This document shows positions 13,001-27,200 of a stretch of DNA of 64,000 nucleotides, in pieces (the stretch's first letter is position 1; every line of letters starts with the position of its first letter). A model generated the notes under the pieces. It worked only from the letters and a program-made list of their open reading frames with translations. It was not told where the DNA came from and did no database searches. The DNA comes from Wuchereria bancrofti (lineage: Eukaryota; Nematoda; Chromadorea; Rhabditida; Onchocercidae). Location: NCBI GenBank assembly GCA_005281725.1, contig SSBO01000006.1, positions 5,186 through 69,185 on the forward strand, written 5' to 3'. The position numbers and the translations under genes are program-made.

Positions 13001-13881
13001 TTGAATTAAGCTGATATGATTTTATTAGCTATTTTCATTGTTTTGTTTTTAGAATTACTGAAAGATATAAGTGTTATTTCACTTTTTATTAGGAAAGTTC
13101 TTTATCAGTTTTATGTTATTTTCAGAAGTTTATCTATTTGGTCAACATTTAAGAAAAAACCGGTTTGTACAGAAGTGGAAGCACATGGTCGCGGTGCTGA
13201 CAATCAGGCAAACTGGATAGTGTCCGTTGCAGCACGACGATACACAGATCTTATTGCATCGGGTTCATGTGATGGATTTGTTCGTTTATGGAAAGTTGCG
13301 GATGATTACAAATCAATAACAAATATTTTATCTTATGAACGAGTAGGTTTTCACTTTTTTTTTGTGCTGACATAAAATTTGATTTTGGTCTATTAAAAAG
13401 TTGAGATTATTTATTACAAAAAAAGAAAAATAATTGATGGAGTACGGTCTATTTTAAAAATTTTTGATTAGTTTGAGTAAATCAAAACAAGGAATGGTAA
13501 AGGTAAATAACTAAATTAACACTAGCATTTGGAACGTATAATGTTAAAAAGAATTGTAGCAGATGTATTTTTAATTGTAGTTTTTAGTCAGATGTATTTT
13601 TAGTCAGTCGGTTTAAAATCTATTTAACGTTAACATTTCTCATTCTAATTTCATAGATCTTTCATTTAGTTTAAAAATTCTGTTCAAATTTGAACTTTCC
13701 TTTTTCTTTTTTCTTTTTTTTTTTTTAGAGCGGCTTTATCAATCAGCTGAGGTTTTCTGATGATGGTGAAGAAGTGGCATGTGCTGTTGGTCAGGAACAC
13801 AAATTTGGAAGATGGTGGAAAATTGCTGAAGCTAAAAATGTTATTACAGTTTTTTCGCTTACATATGATCCTAAAGAATAG
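10005..13881 (+). CDS. RRP9: U3 snoRNP protein RRP9 (U3-55K), WD40 repeat protein
   Basis: Nucleolar WD40 protein of the U3 box C/D snoRNP, which contacts the U3 B/C motif and acts in the SSU processome in early 18S rRNA processing. Exons: 10005-10064, 10389-10586, 11030-11181, 11508-11587, 12024-12230, 12383-12527, 12726-12884, 13126-13342, 13729-13881; 456 residues (human 475). The N-terminus is basic (KRKLVVPKLSKRK), then acidic (SSDEEDLLYDNDG). Residues about 135-440 carry WD repeats such as LVTGGSDAIIRVWNF, LYSCSKDRCVKLWDL, LITAGSQDRTVRLWKV and IASGSCDGFVRLWKV. The C-terminal signature GQEHKFGRWWKIAEAKN is specific to RRP9. The start is chosen because it lies nine bases after a TTTCAG acceptor with no upstream coding exon. 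All phases close. Assignment is very secure. Confidence 0.96.
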
Positions 13882-16800
13882 TTGTCGAATTGTTAAACGT
13901 CATTTTTATCGAAAGTTAAATCATTATACCCAAATGATTGAATTGTTCTTTCATTCGAGAAAAAAATTTCGTTCAATAATGGTAGAAATGAATTATTATT
14001 TTTTACTTTTCTTTTTTATTTGTCGTTATTTTTAATCAGTACAATTCAGAAATTTTAGAAGTTTTTGCATAACTCCACTATTTCATATTTACTACATTGT
14101 CAAATGTTGGAATTGGGTCAAGAAATTTGCTTTTGGAGTTTAGGTGGAGAAATTTGTTTTTCGAATCGGATCAAAGGATTTGCTTTTCGGGTTGAATCAA
14201 TAAGGATTCGAAAGGAAAAGGATGATGGAAGGAAGGATGAGAAAACTTTGTAGGAGCATTTAGACTATGGGAAAGTAATGCAAAATCCGTTCTGATTATT
14301 CTTTCTATTAATTGGTTTCTTTTTCTAGGTTCATTATTAGCAGTTTAATCGTTTAAAACATATCCTGAAAATAATTTCGATTATATTGCAATAATTTGCA
14401 GTGGTTGTTAATCGCATTTTTTTTTTTTTTGTTTCTTTCAAACTTTAATACTTCAAATAATTTCTGCGAATTTACACTTAAACTTTAACAAACGATTGAA
14501 TTAAAATTTATGGTATTCATTTATGATTCTCATCATAAATTTCAACCGTTTGACAGAAATAGTGATGTTCAAATATGTTCAGAAATACTAATTGTGCTAT
14601 GGTTTGGTGATAATAGATTGTACTAAATTTCTCCTTTTGTTATTCAACTCATTCTTTTTGTTTTCGTTTTCGTTTTGTCTCTTCTTGTTTTTCAATCGTT
14701 TGACAGAAAACGGAGCAGAATTTCGAAATATTTTTGTGCTAAATTAACAACTATAATTATGTTGATTTCGGTTCACTTAATTCACGGTTATTTGTTATTT
14801 TTTAGTTAATTTTTTTTTTTTTTTTTTTACATTGAGAATTATATTCTACATCAGTTGATTATTTTGATAAGAAATCGATGAATAACTACAATGAGCAGAT
14901 TTTTTTTTTTTTTTGTTATTATTTTGTGACATAATTTTAATTTGCTCATTTACGTTGGAACATAAAACTACAACGAAAATTTCGACCTTTTGCAAAAGAG
15001 AAGAAAAGAAAAAGGAAGAGAAGATAGAAAAATTAGTCTTTAAATACTAAATTAGAGAGGAAATGGCTATTTGTCCTTTTTTTTTTGCGCAGACTGCTTA
15101 GAAAACAATTTATTTTTCTTCGAATTGTAATTATTATTCGATTCTTACATTTATTTCTTTTTTTTTTTTATAACATTAGCTATTTATATTTTTACATTAA
15201 TTTATTGTTAGTCATATAAATTTTGTGTTATATTAAAATTTAAAATTTTTAGGCTTTTTAATTTTATTTTGGATGTTATTATTTGCTATTGCTTGTTATT
15301 ATATAATCTACTGTTTGTTTATATAATTATCAAACAAAATGCTCAAGATAAACAAGAGACGTTAGTTAAAGCAAATTTCTGTTTAAACTCAAGAAATGCG
15401 ACAAATTTGTTACATTTGTGCCGCTGAATAATTTTGAACTCATTTATGCTAAATAATTAATATGCAGACGGACGCTATGGTAGGTCAGTCAATAATCGCA
15501 TATATTTATATCTTAAGTTAATCATAAATAATTAACTTGTCTGCTTGGGATATGAAATCAGAATTCATTAATCTGACAAAGATATATGAAATAGTTTATT
15601 TGAGAAAGTCAAATTGATTAATTTAATCATTTTTTATATAAACTTGAAATTGCATATGAATACAGGAAGCATTCGAAATTATCCAATTAAATTTTTGCTG
15701 ATTAATTTCGTTGCTGAAATTTTAAACTATAATTTATTTAACAAGCGTAAACAGCATACTATTACCGTTATCATTATTGAAATTAATTAATTTAAACTTG
15801 GTTATTAATCAATTTCTCATAAATGTTTGATAGTATGGACACGAAATTTTGCTGCTAAATAAAATTAAATTAAGTTATTAATTGATAATTAAACTTAACA
15901 TATGTTTTCTTTTTTTTTCAAAATATATAACTTTTCATTCATTTCACATATGCTAGAAGTTTTAACATTGATAATATCATATTTGCTATGCAAATATCAC
16001 AATAATTAATTTTCATTATTAATCTCATTATTTAATCATAACAATTTCCAGCAGCGATAATTTCAATTAATTAATTAATCTTATTACTGCAATTTTTATA
16101 AATAAATTTATTTTTTTTTTTGTAAACTTACCGTTCACTTTTTTTATAAAAATAAAATATTCATTTATAATCAAATATTATTCATTGCTTTTTTTTTTTT
16201 TGTAATCACTCATCCTAAACAATAAGGTAGGAATAAAAATCCAATTTTAATATTTTTATTTTCTTAAAACATCGAGAAAGAGAGAGAGAGGGAGAGAGAG
16301 AGAAATGGAAAGTGAGAGCGACAAATTACAAATGGGATTGTGTTTAATGTTTTTAATCAAGGTTTGTCCATTCAAATGAATTTATGAAATGTTTGCTGGA
16401 TTTAAAATCGAAAAAAAAAAAAAAGGTTTCAGAGTGAATTATAACAGATTACAGGCAGACTTTTAGAATTAGTTATATAATGAATAAATTATTGATTTGC
16501 TTCTTTAATTTTTTTTTTCAAGATTATTTATTAAAAATTTATTTTTTTTTAAGATTATTTATTAAAAATTTACTTAATTTATATAAAACTTTTTTTATTT
16601 GCAAAAATTTACACCAACAACGAAAATGCTTATTAATTTCTTTAATTAATTTGCATAAATTTATCAGGTGAAAATAGTAAATTACAATGGATGATATATT
16701 CGTGTCGTTTTTTTGTTTCAACTACAATTTTGAAAATTTTAGTCAGAAACGTTAATGAAATTTTAGATCTTATCAATAACATGGCAAATTCTTAGCATTC

Positions 16801-16996
16801 TGATCCTTCGTTTACTAATAAAGTATTATAAATCTGTAAAATTTTGAAAATTTCATGCACTAATTTTTTTCTATGCAATTATTGAAGAATATATTTTGAT
16901 AAATTGGAAATTTTTCTTCTAACTGTACTAATGGATAAAATTTAAACTTATATCCATCTGTTAATAATTCATTAATTGGACGACTGAAAGAGGAAG

Positions 16997-17247
16997 ATGG
17001 AAATTTTATTACTATTATTATTGTTATTATTATTACTATTATTATTATTGTTATTATCATCATTAATTATTATTGTTATTATTATTACTGTTATTATTAT
17101 CATTAATTATTATTATTATTGTTATTGTTATTATTACTATTATTATTATTGTTATTATCATTATCAATTATTATTGTTATTATTACTAATTATTATTATT
17201 ACTGTTATTATTATCATTAATTATTATTATTTATTATTATTATTGAC
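16997..17247. repeat. (TTA/TTG)n microsatellite array
   Basis: About 250 bp of TTATTATTG-type trinucleotides with scattered CTA/TCA variants, continuing more weakly to about 17345. It produces poly-Leu or poly-Ile frames that are not genes. Confidence 0.95.
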
Positions 17248-19081
17248 CATATGCGGTACATATGTTCCTTTTCAAAAAAGATAAATATTACTATATTATT
17301 ATTTATTATTATTGTCATTATTATTACTATCATTATTATTAATAAAACTAACACTGAAATAAAATATGCAGTGATAATCAGAAAAAAAAAAAGACTTCTG
17401 TCCTTAAAAATAACAATAAAAAAACTTTGTAGGAAAGATAAGAGTCATTAAAATTTTTTCACTTTTTTTTTTTGCGTAAATTTCGATTCATTCATTCATA
17501 CTGTATGCATTGATATATGCCATAAATATATCAATAAAATAAACATTTTCCCGTTATTCCTTTTTTGAATTTCTTAAAGTTATAAAAAAAAAAAATTTTG
17601 TTCTTTATTAGCTTTTCGTTTTGTTTACTTCGTTTTCTCGTCTTTTTCTTCTTTTTTTTTTATGGAACAAATATGCTTTAATGTATTCTTTTTCTTTTTT
17701 CTTTTCTTCTCTTTACCTTTCCATTCTCTCTCTCTCTCTCTCTCCTTTTTCTTCTTCTATACTAAACGATGAATTGAAATTTTATTTAAAAAAAAGAAAA
17801 TCATTTTCATATGTGATTCAGAATTGTTATTTGAAATAATAATATTGTAAATATTGAAATGATGATTTAGGCATAAATATCAAATGTTAAAAAAAAAAAA
17901 TAAAAAAATGCTCAAACTTTTTAAGTTTTCAATTTAATTCCCAATCCTTTTTGTTCAATAGTGATTTAATCAAAAAAAAAAAACGAATTTCAATTTTAAT
18001 TTCAATTATATATATTATTGGATATATGTATGTTTGGTTTTGTTTTTTGTTTTTAATTTCTTTAAATTATTGCTACAATCGATATTTACTTTCATTCATT
18101 ATTTTCAGTTCATATAAAAATTTTAATACTTTGAAATTTTATTTCATTTTATGTTTTTTTTTTCATTTTACTTCGCATTTGATTTTTAATTTGTTGTTTT
18201 AAAATACAATTGAACACCTGTTTGCAATTACATTTTTACTTCAAGTTTATTGATGAAAACGCTAAAAATCTTTTTGGTGATTTTTTTCTTCCTTTTTTTT
18301 TCCAAATTTTTTTAAAAATGTGAAAATTTTCTAAAAATCAAATTTTTTCATTTTTCCATCTTTTTTTTTTTTCAAATGAATAAATAATTTAAAGTATTGC
18401 ATAATACAGTCAAAAGTGAAAATTTAGAAGAAAATAAAAATTTATTGTTTTACAATATCTTTAATATATTTCCTAATTTGTTTTCGCTTTTTTTATACAA
18501 TCATAAGAAAATTAATACTTTATTTTTTAATTAAGCATAAGTAAATTTTCTAATATAAATTAATTAGATTAGATATAAGTAAATTACACATAAAAAATTT
18601 TAATTTTCAATATATTCTTATTATTATTTAATAGTGATAAAATTCGTGCTTAATATTTTTGAATTGATGAAAAGAAAGTAATTTTATCAAGTAAATCTAT
18701 TAGCAATATATTATGTAGAATAAGTAATGATTAAAATATTTTCAAATTGCTTTTTAATTTATTCTTCAAAAATTAGAATTTCACAAAAAAAAAAGCAAAA
18801 AAAAAATACGAATGTTTTTTTTTTCTGCAGCTTATTAACCTTCTTCAAAAATTTCATCCGTTTCTTTTGAAAATTTTTAGAATTGTTAGATTGTTAAGTG
18901 GGATAATAATTTTAACTCCTATTATTTATCGTTGTGAAATTTAAATTTAAAAGTTTTCAATAACAACAATTTTAACAATCCAACTATTTTAAAAATTTTC
19001 AACAATAAATCATTTACATTACACTCATTTGTGATGCAATTTATTTGAACAATTTTGTCTTGAAATTGCTTTTCTTAATAC

Positions 19082-19120
<39 letters not shown>

Positions 19121-20355
19121 TTCATTTTTCTTCTTCAATTAAAAAATTTTCAATTTCTAATATAATTTCATTAATAATTTTCATGCAATATTTTTAGCAA
19201 TGAATAATTTAATAAAGTGCAATTGTTAATTTTATGAGTATTACAATAATATAGCAAAATTTATTTTATTACGAAGATTGATTAATTTACACGTATATAT
19301 TAAAATGTAAACATACGTAAGCGAGGTATACATTACACGTAACACGTAATAAACTATTTGTAAAAATTAAAAAAAACAAAACAAAACGAAAACAATTTTA
19401 TTATTCATTTATTCATTTCCAATATGTTTCTTTTTCTTTTTTTTTTTTTCTTTTCTTTGATATTAAAAAATTACAAATGTTTGACTGGAATTTCCATTTT
19501 CCATCAATTCTCATTTCATTCTTTTTTTTTTTCAGAGAATGAATAAAAAGAAGAAAAAATGAGCGAAAAATAAATTCCTATCGGAATGATTTTGTATTTT
19601 TGCATTATTCATTTTTCCATTTTTTTTTTTTAAATTTTGTTTTATTTTATCTTTTTTTTTTTGCCGAACAAATGGTTTAATTTTAGAAAATTTTTAAAAA
19701 ATCTTTTTTATTAATATATCATATAATTTTTATTTTAGTAATTATATATTAATTTGAAAATTTGATTCTTTTATTTTCATTTTCCTTCTTTTCTTGTTTT
19801 TTTTTTCTTTTTTCTCTCAATTTTTTCAACCAAAAAAAAAAAATTTGTTAACAAATGATTAATTTGAAATAATTTTGAGCTAAATTATAGAAAAAAGAAA
19901 AAATGCATTTTAAACAGGACACGTTAAAAATGTTATTGGAGAAGTTTTTTTTTTTGGAAATTTTAAAATGACTTTTTTAGATTTTCAAAATTTCAGCTTT
20001 TAAAAGATTTTCGTGACAGTTTGAAAATGTTAGTGCACTTTCAGAAACTTTGAAAAATATTCAATTTTCATGAGTTTTGTTATTATGTTTTATTTAAAAT
20101 ATTTAGTTATTTTTTAAAATTTTAAGCTTTACTAGTAGTTTTTTTTTCTAATTCAAATTACAATTGAATATTGATTTCAGTAATCAAATAATAACGAAAG
20201 AAATAATAACAATTGAGCGATTTACTTATTCATCTAACAAATAAAAGAATTATCCATATGGCTACTTTTTTTTTCATATATATATTCTTTTGCTTTTATC
20301 AAAAAATGTTCTAATTTTAACATATTTAATAAATATTTACTGACTATAATAACAA

Positions 20356-20990
20356 CTATTGCAATAATGGTGATAATGGTTCATGATAAATAATGATAGC
20401 AATGATGATGATGATGATAACGGCTGATAATTTTGATGATAGACGATAGGCATGATGGTAGTAATAACGATGATAATAATGGTTTTTGATGATGATGATG
20501 ACAAATGGTAGTATGATGGTAATAATAACGATAATGATGATAAGATGGTTTTTGATGGATGATGATAATAATAATAATAGTTTTTGATGATGATGATGAT
20601 GGTGCCGATAAATGATGATAACCTGATGATGATAATAATAATAGTAATAAGAATAATTTTTGATGATGATAATAATGATAAACGATAAACATGATGGTAA
20701 TAATAGATAATAATAATGATTTTTGACGATAATGATGAAGGTAAATATAAATGTTAGCCATGATGGTGATGATGATAATAGTGACGATAAATGATGATAG
20801 CCATGATGATGATGGTGGTAACGATAAATGGTAGCCATGATGGTGGTGATGATAATAGTGACGATAAATGATAATAGCCATGATGATGATGGTGGTAACG
20901 ATAAATGGTAGCCATGATGGTGGTGATGATAATAGTGACGATAAATGATGATAGCCATGATGATGATGATGAAAATCGTAATTGTGATGA
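20356..20990. repeat. Complex (GAT)n-derived array with a 77-bp higher-order unit
   Basis: Mixed GAT/GGT/AAT/GAC trinucleotides. Within it a unit beginning CCATGATGATGATG repeats at 20801, 20878 and 20955 (77-bp spacing), and the intervening TAGTGACGATAAATGAT segments match almost exactly. Two overlapping reverse-strand frames (20356-20958 and 20381-21163) stay open only because the repeat lacks stops; they encode His/Tyr/Ser low-complexity strings. Confidence 0.9.
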
Positions 20991-23589
20991 TAATAACTAT
21001 TGTAAGAAAAATTTAAATTAGATTTAAAGCAATTCCATTTCATGATAATCTGCCCGTAAACACAAATGAGGTCGATCATTAACGAAAGATTGGAAATGGA
21101 AAGAGGGCGAAGGAACGAGAAACAGAATAGAGAAGAAAAAAAAAAATTATCGAAATTTAACATCTGTTTTTCGTGAAAATGTTAGCAACAGCTGCTATCA
21201 CAGCTTATTTACTAAAACTGAGCTTATTCACTTTTCATACCATGCTAATTCCATCTCCTTTAATTTCAGGAATGCAATTTTTGTTTCATTTTTTAAATAC
21301 CTTTTTTTTTTAAAAAAAAAAATCTTTTTCACATCCATTCTCTGCTAATCATATTTTATTTCATGAATGTAAACATTTATTTCTCTTAAAAACAATTGTT
21401 TACATAATTATTTATCTCATATGAAGTAAATAAGACATAGCATAAAATCTTACTAAAAAGTTACTATTTTCATAGTATTTTTTTTTAAATTCGTTTTTAA
21501 AATCTTTCTGAAAATTTTTTTTTGTTTTTTTTTTTAAATTTTTTCTCTGAGTTTTATTTTATTCATTTAATTTCTCTTTTCCTTTTCTGTCTATTTATTT
21601 TCACATAAATATTTGTGTCATAATTTTAGAAGTAAATATATTTAAAAAAATTTTTTTAACATGTAAATTACAATTATGATTTGTTATTTGATTTGATAAT
21701 CATTAATTAATGTTTTAATATTTTTTTTATTAATCTTATCTTTAAATTTTGATTGCTAAAGTTTTTTTCTTTTTTGTAAATTTTAACCAAAATTTGCTAT
21801 TTTCTCTTCAAGCTTTTTCATTTTTTTTTTTTAATTTAAGAATTTTTAATTCTAAATGTTGAACTAATTTAAAATGCATTTTTATAACAATAAACAAATG
21901 AAATATGATGCGAAAAAAATTTTTAAATGTAAATGGAAATATCATTTTTTAACTCTTTCCATTTCTTTCATTCCTTCTTCTCCTTCATTCCTTCTTCAGT
22001 TCTCATATTTGACCTACTTTTCATTTCATTTTCATTGCCTTCTTTCATTCCTTAGTTTTTTTTTTTTTTTTGCATTTTCTTTTTTTGCATATTTCATCTA
22101 TTTATCATTTTGCGCACCATTTATTTGTCATTTTGCGCGCATCATTTACTTAACATTTTGCTCATCATCATAAATATTAATTTGTTAGTATATTTAAATA
22201 AACATAACAAATTTAATTTATCATTTTGCGCATATATCATAAATATAACAAATGAAATTATTTTAAAAAAATGTTCATAATCTACTGACATATCTAATTT
22301 CATCTTTATGTTTAAATATTATGTTTCGTAATTAAATAATATATTAAATAACATTTAACAACAAAAAAAAAAATGTTCCAATAATTGCATGAATAAATAA
22401 ATTGATTTAAATTTAAATTAAATTAATAAGAAACTTTCTTTTTCTTCATTTTTATATAATAATATGTGAAATATTTGCAAAAAATTTAACAAAAACAAAA
22501 AAAAACAAAATAAATTTATATTATTACAATTATGGTGTTGGATAATTATACATTTTGATTCCATTTCAAATATTTATAAAAATTAGAAAAAATAATGAGT
22601 GAAAGAAAAAAAGTGAAAGAACAAAGAAAATACTAAAATGCAAAAGAAGAAAAATTACACTATCTTAACTGAAAATTTTAAAAAAAAATTATTTTTTCTT
22701 TTTTTTTTTTTTTTTTTTTTTTTTTTGTTCTTTCTTTTCATCAAATATTATTAATGTAAAAATGTTAACGGATAAAACTATTTTATCATTTCTTTTCTTT
22801 CTTTTCTTTTTCTCTCTCATTTTTCTCCCTTTTTGCTCTTTTCTTTCCTTCCTTTTTAACTATTCCAATTATTCTCATCATCATTTATTATTTATTAAAT
22901 TATTTTTTACAACTGTAATATTTCATTGGACATAAATTTTTCTTTTCTTTTTTTTCAATTATTATTGGCTATTTCATTGAATGATAAAATCGAATAAAAC
23001 TATGTGTGTTAGTTGTTGAATTTATATTAATTTAATTATAATATATAATATTTAAATAGGAAATTTTTATTTTTTTTAATTTTGATAATTTATAATAATA
23101 TGAATTGTCCTTGTTTTTTCTTTCTTGCATGATTTTAATTAGTGTTTGTAAATTAGTAGTTAAAAATTTTTTTTAAATTTTTACTAATTGATAGTTATTT
23201 AGTTAAAAATTACAAATAAAAGGGATTAATTGGCTGCATGGTTAGTTATAGTTATACTATGATGGTTGTAGTATAGATAATATTAATAATATTTAAATTT
23301 AAAATAGTCCTTTTTTTGAATTTGATTTGTTTGAAACATAAGTTTAATCGCTATTCATAAATTAATTAATAATAGTTATTTAATATTAATCCAAAATTTT
23401 CAAAAATTTAACAACTGATATTTAATTGATTAGAATTGATTGATTAGAAATTGCAAACCGAAAGATAAATAGAATTATTCAAAATTTTATTTTTAACAAC
23501 AAACTGAAATGAAATGTGTAATAATGAACTGAAAGTAATTTGTTGGTTTATATTTAATAGTTTAATAGTAGGCAATAATAGTAGTGTTA

Positions 23590-23745
23590 ATAATAGTTAC
23601 TTAATATTATTTACTAATAGTTACCAGATAATTAATAATAGTTATTTAATATTATTTACCAATAATAATAGTTAATAATAGTTATTTAATATTATTTACC
23701 AATAATGATAGTTAATAATAGTTATTTAATATTAATTCATAGTTT
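23590..23745. repeat. 40-bp tandem repeat, about 3.5 copies
   Basis: GTTATTTAAT begins at 23641, 23681 and 23721 (exactly 40 bp apart), each followed by ATTATTTACC in complete units, with a more diverged unit to the left. Confidence 0.85.
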
Positions 23746-23790
23746 ACTTTTATTTCACTTTCACTTTAATTTTTCTTAACCACTGCTGCA

Positions 23791-24130
23791 TATTTCACGT
23801 ATTTGTTACACGTAGCGTACGCGTATGATTATGTTATATTACGTTAAATTTATGGTGAACTTACGGGAGTTATTGTAAAGATCGATTGTGTGTATTTTAC
23901 CATTCAAAATTAATTATTAATTTAATATTAATTAATTATTTAATTAATGAATAATGAATTTATGTTTGCTATCAAGCAATTACTTACTTATTTCACGCAT
24001 CTGTTTCTCGTAACGTGTGCGTATAATTATGTTATATGGATACGTATAGTTATTACGTTAAATTTACGATGCAGTTATAAAAAATTATTGTGAAGATCGG
24101 AAAAAACGATATCGGTGGTGCGCATTTAAC
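23791..24130 (+). promoter_or_regulatory. Duplicated CpG-containing block upstream of the Rab11-FIP gene
   Basis: Two related segments, 23791-23900 and 23989-24130, share TATTTCACG, TGTTNCNCGTA, GCGTATNATTATGTTATAT, TTACGTTAAATTTA and ATTGTRAAGATCG in the same order. The second has a roughly 17-bp insertion. The last copy ends about 100 bp before the ATG at 24227. Composition is higher in CG and ACGT than its surroundings. A role in promoter or 5' UTR function is inferred from position only. Confidence 0.5.
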
Positions 24131-24226
24131 TATTTAATATTTGGATTACGAGGTTATATTTATTATCCAGCAATTACTCACTTGGTTACTTCCGGTGGAA
24201 AAAAAAATCCGGATCGGAAATAATTC

Positions 24227-27200
24227 ATGGCTAATTTCAATAATTTGGTCGTTACGGGTAATGAAATTGTTTGTGTACTTAATTATGCACATTATTTATT
24301 TGTTTATTTATCTATTTTTTTTATTTGTCTAGTTTGTTTATTCATTTATTTTTGAAACAGCAAATATTAATCTTATTAAAAGTACCATATATTTGCAATT
24401 TCAATACAAAATTTTATATTATTTTGCAATTTTAATATGAAATTTCACATTATACTACTAAAATAAGTGAATAATCAATTTAAATAATTATATAAATTCA
24501 AAAAGATAGTCAATCAAATTAAATTTATCCTATTATATTGTAATAATAAAGCATATCATTAGTTTAATGTTAAAATGTAAAACCGAATGCAATGATTATC
24601 TATTTGAAATTTTGAATATAACTAAAAGCTAAATACTTTTAATGCTATAATAAATCATTTTGATTAAAGCTCCTATCCAATTATTTCAATTATTTATCTT
24701 TCTTAGCATTCTTCTAACTCTCTATTGCGTTTAATAATATTATTACAGCTATTTCAACATTTAAATTACGTCAAAAAATGTTTTATTGACGTAGCACAAT
24801 ACTTTTGAAATAAGAAATTTTTATAAAAAAAAAGAATGAATAATTGAAATTTTCATCTTTTTAATTAAAATATAGAAAAAAAGTGTTAAAAGTACGAAAT
24901 GAAATGAAATGAAATAAAGTAAAAGTTTAATTATTTTAGCAATATGTAAAATAATTTAAATTTTACCAAAAACAATAATGCTATTTGTCTAAAAATGATA
25001 ACTCATTTTTTTACTATATTATATTCTTCATATGTTAATTTTTAACATAAATAATAATTAACAATCAAATTAATAATTAATTTTATTGTTATTGCAGTTA
25101 TTTCTGCACGTGGCTTATCACTGAAAGGACATAATAAATTGGAAGCATTCGTAAATTTAACAATTAGCGGTAAAGGAAATTGGAAAAGTAAGGTGCAAAC
25201 AGATATTGTCCGAACAACAGCTGATTGTAAGTGGGATCAACGATGTGAATTGTATGTATTTTACTTCATCATTAGTTAGTTATTTGAGAGATCAATTTAT
25301 TGCACATTGATTAGATTTTTTGAAAATTTTTAATAGATTAAAAAATTAAACATTTGTCGCATTAAACTGTGAAATTTAAATTTGGATGTCAAAAATTTTT
25401 GTCAATTTTGAAAGGAAAAATTTTTTAATAGAAATGAAATTGATAGCAGAAAATAATGATAATGATAATTAATAATAATAATGACATAATAGTAATAATA
25501 ATGATAATAATAATAGTAACAACAATAATATAATAGTAGTAATAATAACAATAATATAATAATAATAGTAATAATAATAACAATAATAATAATAATAATA
25601 ATGATAATAATAATAATAATAGTAATAATGATAGTAATAATAAATAATAGAAATCTAAGCAAATTATTTATTAATTATGATAAATTAAATTTTCTCACTA
25701 AAATTAAATTTGATTTTAAGTACATTAAACGATTTGGATTCGACATTGACAATAACCGTAAATCATCGTACCGTTTTGGGTACAACTGATTGTATTGGTG
25801 CAATCGAATTACCATTGCATTCATTGGTACACGTACGTATGCCAACGTGGTATCGTTTATGTAAAAAAGGAAAATATGAAAATAATGGACAACAAACAAA
25901 ATATCGTGGTGAAATATACCTAAAATTTGACTTTTCTAATAAAGTATGCACAATAGCAAACAAAAATTTGTCAGCTTCATCATTTACTATCAATTCATTA
26001 CATGGTTTGTTCCCTTTTTTTTTAATTATATAATTAATTATTTTTGCTAATAATTATTAAACAAATTTAAATTCAAAAAAAAGCATGAAATGAATTATAA
26101 TTTCAATTATTCTTTTTTTTTGGAAACTTTATTTTGTAATTGATTAAATGAATGAATTTTTTGTTTAGAAATAATGAATTTATGTGTAATTTAATAATAT
26201 AAAATATTGGAAAAGAATTTCTTTTGTTTTACATGGAAAAATTTTTGCAAAAATTTGGTGAAAAAAAAGTTATTTATTGGATAAATAAATGATAACAATT
26301 TTAATTTTTCAATTTTTAATTTTTATTTTATTTTTTTATTTTTTATTTTTGATATAAATAAATCACATTAATAACTTAATAGACAATAAATTAAAAAATA
26401 TGTTACTAATTTTTTTTGAATCTATTCTAAATTATAGCATGATAATATGATAATAAATACTTATTCTTATCATATAATTCATAATATTGCTATCTTAAGT
26501 AATAATTTACAATATTATTTGTTATTTTTATTGATATAAAATTTATTTCTCACTAAAATTATTCGATTAAATGCAACATATCATATCTTTCACATATTAT
26601 TTAAATCATTTCTTTTTTTTTTTTTTGTGACGATAATTGTATTTCAATCCTAATTTAAATCAATTTATTAAATAATTGCTAAAGTTATAAAATAATTTGA
26701 AAATTAGTAAATTATGAAATGATTTAAAAAAAAAATTTTCTTTAGGTTCCAGTAAGCTTGATACATTAAAACGTAAAATGCGATTTGGTAAGAAAAAAAA
26801 TATTGATAAATCGGATGCTACTTCAATACTAAGCCTTCCACAATATAGTCATCGTCGTTCCTCACTTTGTGAAGTTTGTCCAACAATTCCAAAATCAGAT
26901 CATATTTCAATTGTGGATTTTAATCGTGATGGATTAATTACACCACCAGTTGCTACTAAATTTGCAACATTACCACATAATTCAAAAAGTATTAGTATTT
27001 AATTAAATTTATCAGTTAAAACTTTTTATTGCATATTTTTAATATTAAAAGTTTTTTTTTTTTTTTAAAGGGAATTAGCTAATATATAAATTAAGTCAAA
27101 TTTAAAATTGGTCAAAATTTTATTTAAATTTAATCTGTAAATTTTTGAAAATATAATTATTAGTTTTTAGTTACTATTTATGATTATATTATAATAATTT

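Larger units (their letters stand above)
13882..24226. other. 10.3-kb gene-poor, AT-rich, repeat-rich interval
   Basis: Beyond the RRP9 3' UTR I find no frame with splice borders and coding character on either strand. The interval is dominated by poly-A/T runs and microsatellites: TTA arrays near 17000-17250 and 19081-19120, a GAT-type array at 20356-20990, a 40-bp tandem repeat at 23590-23745, and a duplicated block at 23791-24130. Long open frames here come from stop-free repeats. A weak decayed spaced motif (CATTTTGCGC near 22105, 22129, 22154 and 22222) is also visible. A non-coding RNA could be hidden, but nothing specific supports one. Confidence 0.65.

Noticed and set aside
14065..14253. 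62-codon frame after RRP9
   Set aside because: It lies in the expected RRP9 3' UTR and has no upstream start context or similarity.
16997..17284. Poly-Leu/Ile forward frame resembling a membrane protein
   Set aside because: It is a translation of a TTA microsatellite.
20356..21163. Two long reverse-strand frames (200 and 260 codons) rich in His, Tyr and Ser
   Set aside because: They are frame-shifted readings of one GAT-type repeat without stops, with no splice signals or family similarity.
21179..21310. 44-codon frame starting MLATAAITAYLLKLS
   Set aside because: It runs into poly-T-coded Phe, has no splice context and is within chance length.
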